Positions 31,385 through 39,449 of a stretch of DNA of 64,000 nt are shown here, piece after piece. The DNA comes from Treponema bryantii NK4A124 (GTDB lineage Bacteria; Spirochaetota; Spirochaetia; Treponematales; Treponemataceae), in contig NZ_ATWV01000006.1 of NCBI RefSeq assembly GCF_000421345.1, positions 62,001 through 126,000 on the forward strand, in the 5' to 3' direction. The notes below the pieces were generated by a model. The model had not been told where the DNA came from and made no database searches. It worked only from the letters and a program-made list of their open reading frames with translations. Made by a program: the position numbers and the translations under genes. The first letter of the stretch is position 1. The number at the start of each line of letters is the position of its first letter.

Positions 31385-31476
31385 AATCTTCAGCCCAATA
31401 ATCCTCTTCGAAATCTGAGTAAAAAGAGTTCAGAAAACCATTTGCATTATAATAATTAGGATAATATCCTTCTGCT

Positions 31477-32313
31477 CTACATTTTTAGTATCTGCTCAAA
31501 AATCCTGAAATTACTCTCATCACGTGGAGAACAATAAACTGCAAATTCTATGATTTCGAAAGCATTCTGAAATTCTCCCATTAACTGTTTATATGCTCCT
31601 GCAACCACTTCCGGTTTATTCATAAAAGCACCGCAACCAAATGCTCCTAAAATCACAACCTCGTTTTTATCTTTAGCAGCAGCTTCCAGAATCTTTCGAC
31701 CACGTGTAATATGAATCTGCTCCAATTGTTTATCTGAAATTTTAATTGCCTTATTGCCATCACCAGAATTATAAGAATTACTTGGACGTTCTCTAAGATT
31801 TGGAGCAGCGCACGTTATTACATTTACCTTTTTCCATTTTTTCTCAGGCATAATAGTTGGATATGCTGTATCGGATTTGAAAATAACCACATCCGGCGTA
31901 TAAATTAAATCATCATTATGAATAGGATTTGCAGCATGTCTGTGAGGAAGATAGAACTTTTTCCACATATCATCTTCTGTTAAATTGTAATAAAGTGTAG
32001 AGCAACGGCACAAACATTCTTCCTGAGCAGAAGAGCCATTCACTACCCCACCACCGGGATTACTTGCCGAAGCAAAATTCAAGACTGCAACTTTTTTATC
32101 TTCATACGCCATTGCAGCTTCAAAGGTTCTCTTCTTAGATACAACGATTTTAGCTGGCTGTTCATAAATATTTTTTTCAGCACTAATTTCTTCATTCTCT
32201 AAAATCAATTTCTGTTTTGAAGAGGAATCTTTCCAGGCTTTCAACAAAACAGGATTTGTCTTACATAATTTTTCTGTATCCCTGAATATTTCAATGTTTT
32301 CTTCTCTGCTCAT
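31477..32313 (-). CDS. PARG-like macrodomain hydrolase (TIGR02452 type)
   Basis: 278 residues. The catalytic loop NFASASNPGGGVVNGSSAQE followed by ECLCRCSTLY has the GGG-X6-8-QE signature of bacterial poly(ADP-ribose) glycohydrolases, plus ILGAFGCGAF near the C-terminus. It should remove ADP-ribose from protein or nucleic acid. It has its own promoter with operator B at 32376, divergent from 32444/32664. Confidence 0.85.
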   Translation of the reverse strand: MSREENIEIFRDTEKLCKTNPVLLKAWKDSSSKQKLILENEEISAEKNIYEQPAKIVVSKKRTFEAAMAYEDKKVAVLNFASASNPGGGVVNGSSAQEECLCRCSTLYYNLTEDDMWKKFYLPHRHAANPIHNDDLIYTPDVVIFKSDTAYPTIMPEKKWKKVNVITCAAPNLRERPSNSYNSGDGNKAIKISDKQLEQIHITRGRKILEAAAKDKNEVVILGAFGCGAFMNKPEVVAGAYKQLMGEFQNAFEIIEFAVYCSPRDESNFRIFEQILKM

Positions 32314-32375
32314 TTTAGCCTCCGATAATATCAGATATTTTTCATATTATTTTAACATACCTATTTCATTTTGAA

Positions 32376-32394
32376 ATTAAAGTATTAGTTTAAT
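32376..32394. promoter_or_regulatory. Operator B site 5
   Basis: ATTAAAG-TATTA-GTTTAAT, upstream of the PARG-like gene. Confidence 0.6.
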
Positions 32395-32443
32395 TTAATT
32401 TCACATGAGTTGTGCTAAAATAATCTGATAAGGGAGTCTTCTT

Positions 32444-32659
32444 TTGAAAGCTCTAGTTGTTCCAGATGTTCAATTATATTTCTGAGGAAGAGCAAGAGAT
32501 GAATTTATCAGATCGAGCAGACTTACACCCAAAGAATCTGCGATTCTAACTAACTCTCGCCTCTATTCCAACCTTTACAGCAAAGAAAATAGACTGCAGA
32601 ATGCATACATTAAAGTCTTGCTTGAATCTGTTAAAAATGATTTTTCCATGCTAAAATAA
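32444..32659 (+). pseudogene. Degenerate short gene with in-frame TGA
   Basis: TTG start behind AGGGAG, open for 71 codons except TGA at codon 14. After the stop the frame reads like real protein (DEFIRSSRLTPKESAILTNS) and ends 4 nt before the HTH gene 32664. Probably a broken gene or a remnant of one; family unknown. Operator B site 6 lies within it. Confidence 0.4.
32609..32627. promoter_or_regulatory. Operator B site 6
   Basis: ATTAAAG-TCTTG-CTTGAAT, 37 nt before HTH gene 32664, with TAAAAT at about 32652 as a possible -10. Confidence 0.6.
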
Positions 32660-32663
32660 TTGC

Positions 32664-33182
32664 ATGGAAGATATATTTAACGAAGATGAATTTTGGAAAA
32701 GTCTTGAACAATGGATTTCCTTTTATGAAATACCATTAATGGTATGTGAACCTCTTGCTCCTTGGGGAGTAAGTGAGGAAGATAGGGAATACTATACATT
32801 AATACGAACGCTTACAGAGAAAAAGCACCATTTCCAAAATGAACTCGCAACATTAATGCGGGAAAAGAATATTACTAAAAATTCAGAACTTTACAACTCT
32901 GTAAATATGAGTTGTGCTTTATTTGGAAAAATTATTAAAGCCAAAGAAGGGTATGTTCCAGATAAAGAAACAGTTTTTAAATTGTGTATTGCATTACATT
33001 TGACAGTTAAAGAATCTGAAGAATTGCTATCGTACGCAGGCTATAGCTTTAATCCAGACTCGAAAAAAGACATTATAGTTAAATTTTTTATCGAAAATAA
33101 AAAATTCGATAAGGCTGCTCAAATGAAAATAGATGAGTTTTTAGACCGTTATAATGAAAGACCACTTTTTTCATGTAATTAA
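32664..33182 (+). CDS. HTH protein, 172 aa
   Basis: The central region FQNELATLMREKNITKNSEL followed by FGKIIKAKEGYVPDKETVFKLC is an XRE-like HTH. The N-terminal 60 residues are specific and the C-terminus is helical (LSYAGYSFNPDSKKDII). It sits beside the macrodomain gene and behind operator B. A 17-bp palindrome (33179) overlaps its stop codon. Confidence 0.7.
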   Translation: MEDIFNEDEFWKSLEQWISFYEIPLMVCEPLAPWGVSEEDREYYTLIRTLTEKKHHFQNELATLMREKNITKNSELYNSVNMSCALFGKIIKAKEGYVPDKETVFKLCIALHLTVKESEELLSYAGYSFNPDSKKDIIVKFFIENKKFDKAAQMKIDEFLDRYNERPLFSCN

Positions 33183-33195
33183 ACGCAGCGTTTAA
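33179..33195. promoter_or_regulatory. 17-bp palindrome after HTH gene 32664
   Basis: TTAAACGC-A-GCGTTTAA is a perfect dyad just upstream of operator B site 7 and HTH gene 33258. Either an operator or a terminator stem without a T-run. Confidence 0.45.
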
Positions 33196-33196
33196 C

Positions 33197-33215
33197 TTTA
33201 AACTTCAACTTGAAT
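33197..33215. promoter_or_regulatory. Operator B site 7
   Basis: TTTAAAC-TTCAA-CTTGAAT; one arm perfect, the other diverged. Upstream of HTH gene 33258. Confidence 0.45.
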
Positions 33216-33257
33216 CTACACTTACCTTGTAATCAAAACTTTACGGAGGTAAGTGCT

Positions 33258-33512
33258 ATGAATCGCTACATTGAAGAAAACAAGATTGTTATTCACCCTA
33301 TGATCAACCTGGTAAAGACAGGTCAGAATATTAAGAGCATGAGGGAAGAAAAAGGTATGTCTGTTCAAAAGCTTGCAGATTTTATGGAGTTTGAAGCAGT
33401 CCAAGCCGTGTACAACTGGCAGAGTGGAAAAACCTTACCTTCCCTTGAAAATCTAAAAATCTTAAGCGAACTCTTTAACAAACCAATGGATGAGATTTTG
33501 ATTTTTGAATAA
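33258..33512 (+). CDS. XRE-type HTH regulator
   Basis: 84 residues from the ATG at 33258 behind CGGAGG. The HTH (GQNIKSMREEKGMSVQKLAD followed by AVYNWQSGKTLPSLENLKIL) matches the paralogs at 30736 and 39450. Preceded by a palindrome and operator B, so autoregulation is likely. Confidence 0.85.
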   Translation: MNRYIEENKIVIHPMINLVKTGQNIKSMREEKGMSVQKLADFMEFEAVQAVYNWQSGKTLPSLENLKILSELFNKPMDEILIFE

Positions 33513-33533
33513 GAACTGTAATTTCCCAAAATA

Positions 33534-33552
33534 ATTCAAGCATAACTTTAAT
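33534..33552. promoter_or_regulatory. Operator B site 8
   Basis: ATTCAAG-CATAA-CTTTAAT, 34 nt before gene 33586. Confidence 0.6.
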
Positions 33553-33585
33553 TACTTTTGAGAAAGATACTCTTATCATATAAGT

Positions 33586-34398
33586 ATGGAAATCTTAGAT
33601 AAAATTTTGGAAATTAATACTTATACTGAACTCGTCAGCTATTTTAAGGAAGTAATCAGTCAACTGGGAAAGACTCGTATAAAGGCTCTTTATCATACAA
33701 GTGGCATGAGTGATTTTATCGATGGAGAACTCTACATTGTTTTTGAAGATAATCGGGCTCTTGTTATTGCAAATAAACTTACAAGCTTTGGTTGTTATGA
33801 ATTCCAGTCGAAATACAATATCTGGTATAATGCACATTTTCCAAAGCGTGAAAATGAATTTACTATAAAAGTGAAAGGAAAAGATATTGAAACTTTTCGC
33901 GCAATTCCATTCTCTGAAAGTTTTCGAACTCATCCAAGCATAGAGGAATACGCCCCAGATGGCGGAGATTATTATTCAAGAGCAGGATTATTTCTTAACA
34001 CAGGAGATATTCTTTCCTTCTATGGATACAGTGCTGAAATGGACGGCTACATGGGATTAGACTATGCAGAAAGAAAACCAGTAATTCTAAGAATTAGTCC
34101 TGATTTCGATTCAACTTTTCATTCAAATTACAACGAACACTTTTCATATAATCAGGATGTTTTTATCAAATATAAAAACTACGGTAAGCTAATAGTGCCT
34201 GGTATGAAGGAACTCATAACTGAATACACAACCCTAAAACAAAATGTCTTGAATTCCGGAACAGATAATCCATACATGGATGAAGAAACCAGACAATACT
34301 TCAAAACCAAAAGCCGTGAAATCACAGAGCTTATTCAGCAAAAACTTCCCAAACGCTACAGAGTTATTCCTGATGACAATTGGGAAAGTTTCCTTTGA
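33586..34398 (+). CDS. Hypothetical protein, 270 aa
   Basis: Not recognised. The N-terminal half is beta-rich (IDGELYIVFEDNRALVIANK), the middle has FYGYSAEMDGYMGLDYAERKP, and the C-terminus is a helix (YFKTKSREITELIQQKLPKR). No signal peptide. Carried by operator B, so it probably belongs to the RNA-repair regulon. Confidence 0.6.
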   Translation: MEILDKILEINTYTELVSYFKEVISQLGKTRIKALYHTSGMSDFIDGELYIVFEDNRALVIANKLTSFGCYEFQSKYNIWYNAHFPKRENEFTIKVKGKDIETFRAIPFSESFRTHPSIEEYAPDGGDYYSRAGLFLNTGDILSFYGYSAEMDGYMGLDYAERKPVILRISPDFDSTFHSNYNEHFSYNQDVFIKYKNYGKLIVPGMKELITEYTTLKQNVLNSGTDNPYMDEETRQYFKTKSREITELIQQKLPKRYRVIPDDNWESFL

Positions 34399-34486
34399 TT
34401 CAATTAGTGTTCTAATTACAAAACCGTCGATGTTAAAAAAGTGTCGTCCTATTCCATTTTGGTTAAATGTGATTTATAATAATTGC

Positions 34487-34747
34487 ATACCTGGGAACAA
34501 CAGAGAAATCCGCTAACCTAGGTAAAAGCACAGCTCCCACAAGGGTGTATAAATCGAGAAACTCTTGTGTATATCCATACTTGGCGATGACCGCATTTAT
34601 GGTTTCTGTTACTTGTAGGCTCGAAGCTATTCTGCCCTGGTATGTGCGGATGAACTGCTTCGAGCCTATTTTGTATAACTATCCTCCAAAAATTGCCACG
34701 TTTGTAGTATAGCTGTAGAACGTCTGACAATTTTGGAAGGTAGGTAT
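34487..34747 (+). ncRNA. Candidate structured RNA, class unknown
   Basis: No gene fits this interval. A TATAAT lies at 34475-34480; the expected 5' end ATACCT can pair with AGGTAT (34742-34747). Inside are CACAAG...CTTGTG, a perfect 12-bp stem TAGGCTCGAAGC / GCTTCGAGCCTA (about 34616-34668) extended by GTTA / TAAC, and CCAAAAATTG / CAATTTTGG. It does not match RNase P, tmRNA, 6S or SRP consensus sequences that I know. Confidence 0.4.
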
Positions 34748-34772
34748 TCACAGAAAAAGAAATACCTTATTT

Positions 34773-34805
34773 AAAAGAAAACGGGCTTGCCTCTACAGGC
34801 AAGCC
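34773..34805 (-). terminator. Rho-independent terminator of the small RNA
   Basis: 9-bp perfect stem with a 4-nt loop and a T-rich tail on the minus strand. Confidence 0.75.
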
Positions 34806-34845
34806 ATCGGCTGCGGAGAGGATACAACAAGGCATCCCCTCTACA
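34773..34845 (-). ncRNA. Candidate small RNA with promoter and terminator
   Basis: Minus strand: -35 TTGACT (34875-34880), 17-nt spacer, -10 TAAATT (34852-34857), start near 34845. A hairpin GAGGGGAT / ATCCTCTC follows, then the terminator GGCTTGCCT-GTAG-AGGCAAGCC and CGTTTTCTTTT. About 70 nt, no good reading frame. Confidence 0.55.
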
Positions 34846-35071
34846 TCTATAAATTTAAGCAATAATAGAAAAATAGTCAATATAAGATAACACATGGTTT
34901 GCAAAGCAGACTCAAGGTCAAGCCGGTTTGCGGTTTAAATATTGTTATGTGGACGCTCGCACTGGGACGCTGATATGAAGGAAAAATGAAACAAAAATTA
35001 TTAAATTTTATCTTGCCTTGTGCCCTGGCAATCATCAAAAACTAAGCAAATAATGCGACTTCTTTTGATTT
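34806..35071. other. Intergenic stretch
   Basis: Holds the promoter and 5' part of the small RNA. Beyond 34,885 nothing clear is seen up to the stop codon of the 2H phosphoesterase gene. Confidence 0.4.
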
Positions 35072-35638
35072 CTAATTCATAATCTCCAGCGACACCGCTG
35101 CTTCCCAGCGGCTGCCCTTTCGTTCAAAAATGGTGATATTATTTACAGGGAATGTTTCAACAAGATTCAATTCGTTCATCACTTCTATTGCATCTTTTGT
35201 AACGCCTGCAGGAATGTCACGATTACTGACCGTCAGATGCGGAGTAAAGGGACGCTGATCTTTTTTTGTACAGGCAGGAGCGGCTTTTATTACTGCTGAA
35301 TAAACAGCGTCACGCAAAGCTGTCCACTTTTCATCCTTTTCAACCTTTGCAAAAAGAGTTCGATCGCCAAATGCATCGAAATTATTAATTTTTGCAGAGA
35401 AGCTCAAACCGGCTGGTAATACATCTTGCTCAATTGCTTTTGCTAAGTCTTCTGTTGAGTATTCGTCTGGGAGGCGGAACGGCGGAATCAAGGTTACATG
35501 AATCGGAGTCAAATGCCCGGAACGACAGCCGTATGCTTCATTCATATAGCGGCGGCAGTCTTCAAGTGTAAGTGTAATGTCCTCTGGCGTAAGAACTCCA
35601 ATAAAATGTGTCTGCTGTGGAAGATTTTGTTTTTTCAT
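35072..35638 (-). CDS. 2H phosphoesterase / 2'-5' RNA ligase-like protein
   Basis: 188 residues with the two HxT motifs: TPIHVTLIPPF (about residue 47) and FTPHLTVSNRD (about residue 130). Such enzymes open or form 2'-5' or 2',3'-cyclic phosphate bonds at RNA ends. That would complement RtcB by adjusting ends. It has its own promoter region, and no other gene shares the unit. Confidence 0.85.
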   Translation of the reverse strand: MKKQNLPQQTHFIGVLTPEDITLTLEDCRRYMNEAYGCRSGHLTPIHVTLIPPFRLPDEYSTEDLAKAIEQDVLPAGLSFSAKINNFDAFGDRTLFAKVEKDEKWTALRDAVYSAVIKAAPACTKKDQRPFTPHLTVSNRDIPAGVTKDAIEVMNELNLVETFPVNNITIFERKGSRWEAAVSLEIMN

Positions 35639-35688
35639 ATTTTTTTAATTATAACATATTCTGAAGCTTTTGAACGTAAAGTTATCGT

Positions 35689-36126
35689 TTAATTCAAGAG
35701 TACTGCATCTACAGAATTCTTTGCACAAGTCTCAAGAACAGAAAAAAAGATTTCTGCGTTTTTCTGAGAACACCCTTTTAAAAGTGCAGAAAGTCTTTCT
35801 TCATTTGCAGAATTGACCATTTCATAGAGTTTTTTACCCTTAGCTGAAAGTTCCAGCCTTTTTTTTCGAGAATCGTTTTTATCTCTGCTAACTAGCACGA
35901 ATCCGCACTCTTCCATTTTTTTTATTGATCTTGCTACAGCCGCCCTGTCTATATGCAAATTCAGAGCGATATCTTCCTGACTACAACCTGAATTTACAGC
36001 AATATTACATAAAAAAATGCTGTCTGCAAAAGTCAGCTGACTTTCTTTAAGAAGCTCATTTATAAACTGAACATATTCACGGTATATAATTCCAAAGTTG
36101 GTCAGATTAGAGCTTTTAAATATCAT
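35689..36126 (-). CDS. MarR-family regulator
   Basis: 145 residues. Winged helix with CSQEDIALNLHIDRAAVARS as recognition part, RDKNDSRKKRLELSAKGKKL as the wing. The ATG overlaps the stop of the hydrolase gene (4 nt), so both are one operon. Two TTGACNNNGTCAA sites in the operon promoter are its likely operators. Confidence 0.9.
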   Translation of the reverse strand: MIFKSSNLTNFGIIYREYVQFINELLKESQLTFADSIFLCNIAVNSGCSQEDIALNLHIDRAAVARSIKKMEECGFVLVSRDKNDSRKKRLELSAKGKKLYEMVNSANEERLSALLKGCSQKNAEIFFSVLETCAKNSVDAVLLN

Positions 36127-37172
36127 TTTATGCCTCCCAAAAAATCTATCACTGTCTTTGAAAAAAGTTCCGGAGCTTCAAGATTTGTTACATGACCGCA
36201 GTTAAATTTTACATACTGGCAGTCTGGAATCAGCTGACAGGCTTTTTCTGCCATTTCCTTTGACATTGCCCCATTCAAAGTTCCATCTTCAAGATAATCA
36301 AAATCTGCCTGAATTAAAAGAACCGGACATTGGATTTTCTGCAAATATTCTTCATGACTAAAATCCTTATTCCAGTCCCCTGTATAAAAAGCCCTTCCAA
36401 AAGCGGGGTTATACATATCAAGTCCGCGTAGCATTTCCTGAACAGAAGGTCCCTTTCCACTGAAATCCACAGGTTTATTTGGATGAAAAAATCTATACAG
36501 CTTTACGTAACTTTTTACCTTTTTCTGACCGTTCTTTCCAGCATAAGTTTCAAAAAACTGCTTACCATTATCAACCCAATACATAAGAAAATCATCTGTC
36601 TGATTATTTTCAACCGCATTATAACTCATGGTAAAAGCTTTATTTGCAACAGTTTTCTGCACCACCGGATATTCTGATGAAAACAAAGGAGGATCTTCAA
36701 GAACCGCACCTGCAATTAAATCCAGTCGATGAGAACACAGCCACATTGCCAGAAGTCCTCCAGAAGAATTTCCGGTTACAAAAATCTTTTGTTCTTTTCC
36801 ACCGCAAACCTTTTCAATAAACAATGCAAGGTCTGAACCAATCTGATTTGCTGTCATTTCATAATCTGTAGGAAGAACTGTTTTACCATGCCCTGGGTAA
36901 TCTACTGCTAAAACATGAAAATTCTTACTTAATTCAGGCAGAACAAGATGATAGGTATACCAATCTAAAAGTTGAGCATGAAGCATGAGAAGAACAGGGC
37001 CGTTATCAGGACCTTCTGCATAATTAAAAATGACATTTCCTACTGAAGCCTGTTTTTCAAATATTCCGTTTTTATTCAAAGCTTTAATTTGTTTTGAGGC
37101 AGAAGCCGAAAGTGAAAAAACAAAATTAAAAAAGATACAAAAAGTGATGATAATTTTCTTTGGTCTATTCAT
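36123..37172 (-). CDS. Exported alpha/beta hydrolase
   Basis: 349 residues with an N-terminal signal peptide (KIIITFCIFFNFVFSLSASA). Alpha/beta fold: MLHAQLLDWYTY, the nucleophile elbow VTGNSSGGLLAMW, the acid in QADFDYLEDGT, and the histidine in NCGHVTNLE. Substrate unknown. First gene of the operon with MarR; repression by MarR is likely. Confidence 0.85.
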   Translation of the reverse strand: MNRPKKIIITFCIFFNFVFSLSASASKQIKALNKNGIFEKQASVGNVIFNYAEGPDNGPVLLMLHAQLLDWYTYHLVLPELSKNFHVLAVDYPGHGKTVLPTDYEMTANQIGSDLALFIEKVCGGKEQKIFVTGNSSGGLLAMWLCSHRLDLIAGAVLEDPPLFSSEYPVVQKTVANKAFTMSYNAVENNQTDDFLMYWVDNGKQFFETYAGKNGQKKVKSYVKLYRFFHPNKPVDFSGKGPSVQEMLRGLDMYNPAFGRAFYTGDWNKDFSHEEYLQKIQCPVLLIQADFDYLEDGTLNGAMSKEMAEKACQLIPDCQYVKFNCGHVTNLEAPELFSKTVIDFLGGIK

Positions 37173-37193
37173 TAAAAATCTCCTCCTTTATTT

Positions 37194-37211
37194 TACTTGA
37201 CTGAGTCAACA
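37194..37211. promoter_or_regulatory. MarR operator 1
   Basis: TACTTGACTGAGTCAACA, imperfect dyad 22 nt before the hydrolase start. Confidence 0.6.
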
Positions 37212-37225
37212 TTTGTATAACATAT

Positions 37226-37246
37226 ATACTTGACAGAGTCAAGTAT
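37226..37246. promoter_or_regulatory. MarR operator 2 with -35 of the hydrolase promoter
   Basis: Perfect dyad ATACTTGAC / GTCAAGTAT. On the minus strand it supplies a TTGACT -35; 17 nt downstream is TATACA as -10, between the two dyads. Confidence 0.65.
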
Positions 37247-37335
37247 ATATTAAATTTTAATCAGACTGATTACATTGCATTTATAATACTGAATAAATCC
37301 CCGATTAATGCTAAAATGCCGCGTAAGGAACTTTT

Positions 37336-37728
37336 ATGGAAATCAGCAAAAAAGATATGAAAATCCTGTTCAAATCTCAGCAGGGAGAACTGGATGCCGT
37401 TCTCATGTACAACGCTCTGGCCGAAGTTGCAAAACACCAGAAGGACAAGGACACCTTCCGTCAACTTGCAAAGGAAGAAGGCCACCACGCATCAGTTTTT
37501 CATAAGCTGACACAAAGAGAACTTACACCAAAGCACACAAAAGAACTTCTCCTTCCCTTACTCTACAGAATCTTCCCAAGATGGATTTTGTATCCCGCAA
37601 TCGCACAGGGCGAATATGTTGCCGTAAAGACTTATGCACCGGTAGCCGAAAAGTTCCCGGAAGTTGAAAGCGTAAAGAATGATGAAAAGCGGCATGGAGA
37701 TACGGTGAAAGGATTATTAAACAAATAG
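37336..37728 (+). CDS. Ferritin-like / rubrerythrin-type diiron protein
   Basis: 130 residues. The four-helix diiron pattern is visible: QGELDAVLMYNALAEVAK, AKEEGHHASVFHKL (ExxH), QGEYVAVKTYAPVAE, then NDEKRHGDTV (ExxH). No C-terminal rubredoxin domain. Likely peroxide reduction or iron handling. A longer frame in another register is a shadow. Confidence 0.8.
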   Translation: MEISKKDMKILFKSQQGELDAVLMYNALAEVAKHQKDKDTFRQLAKEEGHHASVFHKLTQRELTPKHTKELLLPLLYRIFPRWILYPAIAQGEYVAVKTYAPVAEKFPEVESVKNDEKRHGDTVKGLLNK

Positions 37729-37747
37729 TAGTATATAATGATCTGAA

Positions 37748-37996
37748 TTAATTATTTTGGATAAAAGAATACATTTTATCTACATTGCCATCCAATTCAA
37801 AATCGCAGGCTTTGCAGAGATAATCATTTGTTTCTAAGAAAAGATTTGTACCAGTATCATTTAAAAGGCTATAAAACTCTGTTGCAGATAATTTAGCAAA
37901 AGCCTTATCTTGTGGAAGATTGAATTTATCCATTATATGGCGAGTGAGAGCTATTGTACTATTTCCTTTAGCTGTTTCAATCTGACTTTCTGGCAT
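37748..37996 (-). CDS. Small protein of a DUF3990/DUF3791-type module, 82 aa
   Basis: Helical protein (TRHIMDKFNLPQDKAFAKLS) in the style of DUF3990-linked partner proteins. Starts 3 nt after the truncated DUF3990 gene. Possible antitoxin or second part of the module. Confidence 0.5.
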   Translation of the reverse strand: MPESQIETAKGNSTIALTRHIMDKFNLPQDKAFAKLSATEFYSLLNDTGTNLFLETNDYLCKACDFELDGNVDKMYSFIQNN

Positions 37997-37999
37997 AAA

Positions 38000-38245
38000 C
38001 TATAATTCCTTTATGGTAAGAATTAATTTATCTGCAACCTCTTGTTTTCCAATGTAATATTGAATTCCAAGATTTTCTACTTCAAGATTTTTGAGAAGCA
38101 ATTCCTTGGCCTGAGATTTTTCTAATGCCATGTAGAAGCCTTTTCCAAAATCTTTATTACTTTTCCCCTTTGTCACATCAACAGAAGAAAAAAAATCTAT
38201 CGTTCCATGATAAAGAGTATCACTGATTCGCGGCAATATATTCAT
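38000..38245 (-). pseudogene. Truncated DUF3990 protein, 81 aa
   Basis: Keeps only the N-terminal DUF3990 segment (TLYHGTIDFFSSV...KDFGKGFYMALEKSQA). The intact copy at 56972 has 211 residues, so the rest is lost. DUF3990 is related to ADP-ribosyltransferases; the truncation should inactivate it. Overlaps the DUF3791 gene by 26 nt. Confidence 0.6.
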
Positions 38246-38435
38246 CTATTTCCCTTGCCATTTCCGGCTTTGTCATGCTATCAAAAACATCGGGACAATC
38301 AGCAATATAACTTAAGATTCCGTATTTCTCATCAAGCTGCAAAAATTGCAAAGAGGTTATATTATGCTCGCGTTTATACTCTTCAGACGCAAGATACATG
38401 AGAAAAATCGAATTATTTAATCTCAAATCTGACAT
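38220..38435 (-). CDS. DUF3791 protein
   Basis: 71 residues from the ATG at 38435 behind GGAGG. LNNSIFLMYLASEEYKREHN, then YGILSYIADCPDVFDSM, fit DUF3791, the usual partner of DUF3990. Confidence 0.7.
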   Translation of the reverse strand: MSDLRLNNSIFLMYLASEEYKREHNITSLQFLQLDEKYGILSYIADCPDVFDSMTKPEMAREIDEYIAANQ

Positions 38436-38555
38436 ATAAAAACCTCCTTCAAAAACTAAGTTATTATAACACAACTGATTTTAATTCGCAATTTACGATT
38501 ATATTTTACACTTATTGTTTCTACAAGATTTATGATTCGCATTTTTTTACCTTTC

Positions 38556-38870
38556 TCATCTGGCTTTCTTGGGTTTCTTTTCCGGAAGTTCATCATACAT
38601 ACCATCCAGAAGTTCCTGTATTAACGCATTATCATCAAAACTATCAAATACATGCATCAATGTCTTTGAACCTTCATACGGATAACGCAGTTCGGAATCT
38701 GCAAGCAGCCTATCCGATGTCGGAGTTCTCTTCAAAAACAGCTCATCACCGCAAACATCTCCTATCAGCTTTCCCTTAAAATATACAAGGTATCCGCCCA
38801 TCATAGATTTTATGACAATATCGCCTGCTTCAGAAAAACATTCGCGAACATATTCATTAAATTCATTCAT
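38556..38870 (-). CDS. TfoX/Sxy N-terminal domain protein
   Basis: 104 residues: IVIKSMMGGYLVYFKGKLIG and DELFLKRTPTSDRLL follow the TfoX N-domain. No C-terminal domain, so a role in competence control is uncertain. The C-terminus is very basic. Confidence 0.8.
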   Translation of the reverse strand: MNEFNEYVRECFSEAGDIVIKSMMGGYLVYFKGKLIGDVCGDELFLKRTPTSDRLLADSELRYPYEGSKTLMHVFDSFDDNALIQELLDGMYDELPEKKPKKAR

Positions 38871-39064
38871 ATTGATTATCCCCAGAAAGCACCGCTTTGA
38901 TCTTCATCTACAAAACGGAAACACTTTCTATAAATGACATATTTTTCCTTTTCTGCATTATAGCAGAGATTTCCGTTCAAAACACTGAAATAAGTCTAGT
39001 TTCATGATAAAATACATCACATAGTAATCATTTTGATAATTTTGAAATATAAACGAGGTCCGAA

Positions 39065-39289
39065 ATGAAACTCTTCGGTCGCAAAAAAGCCCAAGAACCA
39101 GCCGTACAATTCGATCCCGAAACTCAGTATGCCGTAATCCGCTCTTCAATCTGCACCGGAGAAAAAGTCGCAGGCTTTAAAAACAAAACAGACGGCCACT
39201 TCACCGAAGTAATGCTCATCCGCTCTGCCGCTGATGAAAAAGAATTCAAGGAAACCTACGGAGTGGATTCTTTGAAAGTTGAATACTAG
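39065..39289 (+). CDS. Small hypothetical protein, 74 aa
   Basis: Begins MKLFGRKKAQEPAVQF; a compact beta-rich protein without known motif. A GAGGTCC ribosome site precedes it. Confidence 0.55.
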   Translation: MKLFGRKKAQEPAVQFDPETQYAVIRSSICTGEKVAGFKNKTDGHFTEVMLIRSAADEKEFKETYGVDSLKVEY

Positions 39290-39290
39290 C

Positions 39291-39363
39291 GGGGAATACA
39301 AGAATCGAACTGGTATTTTCTGATAGAAAGTCAGATGTGCTGACCATTGCACCAGCAGACCAG
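39291..39363 (-). pseudogene. Degenerate tRNA-Glu-like sequence
   Basis: D-arm GCTG...CAGC, anticodon arm TCTGA-CTTTCTA-TCAGA (UUC) and a T-arm with one mismatch, but the 3' acceptor strand ATTCCCC has no 5' partner. Not a working tRNA as it stands. Confidence 0.5.
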
Positions 39364-39369
39364 ATATAG

Positions 39370-39441
39370 GGAGATACCTGAGATTCGAACTCAGAATGCC
39401 TGCTCCACGGGCAGGAGTGTTACCTTTACACTAGTAACTCC
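39370..39441 (-). tRNA. tRNA-His (GUG)-like gene, possibly degenerate
   Basis: Cloverleaf with an extra 5' G opposite C73, as in tRNA-His. D-stem GTGT / ACAC, anticodon arm CCTGC-CCGTGGA-GCAGG (GUG), T-arm CTGAG-TTCGAAT-CTCAG. Defects: C instead of U at position 33 and a T-T mismatch in the acceptor stem. It may be a decayed or special copy. Confidence 0.6.
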
Positions 39442-39449
39442 ATAAGACT

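Noticed and set aside
34518-34751. 77-codon minus-strand frame
   Set aside because: Its sequence is the complement of strong hairpins and it has no ribosome site.
39291-39363. A functional tRNA-Glu
   Set aside because: No acceptor stem can form with the adjacent 5' sequence.
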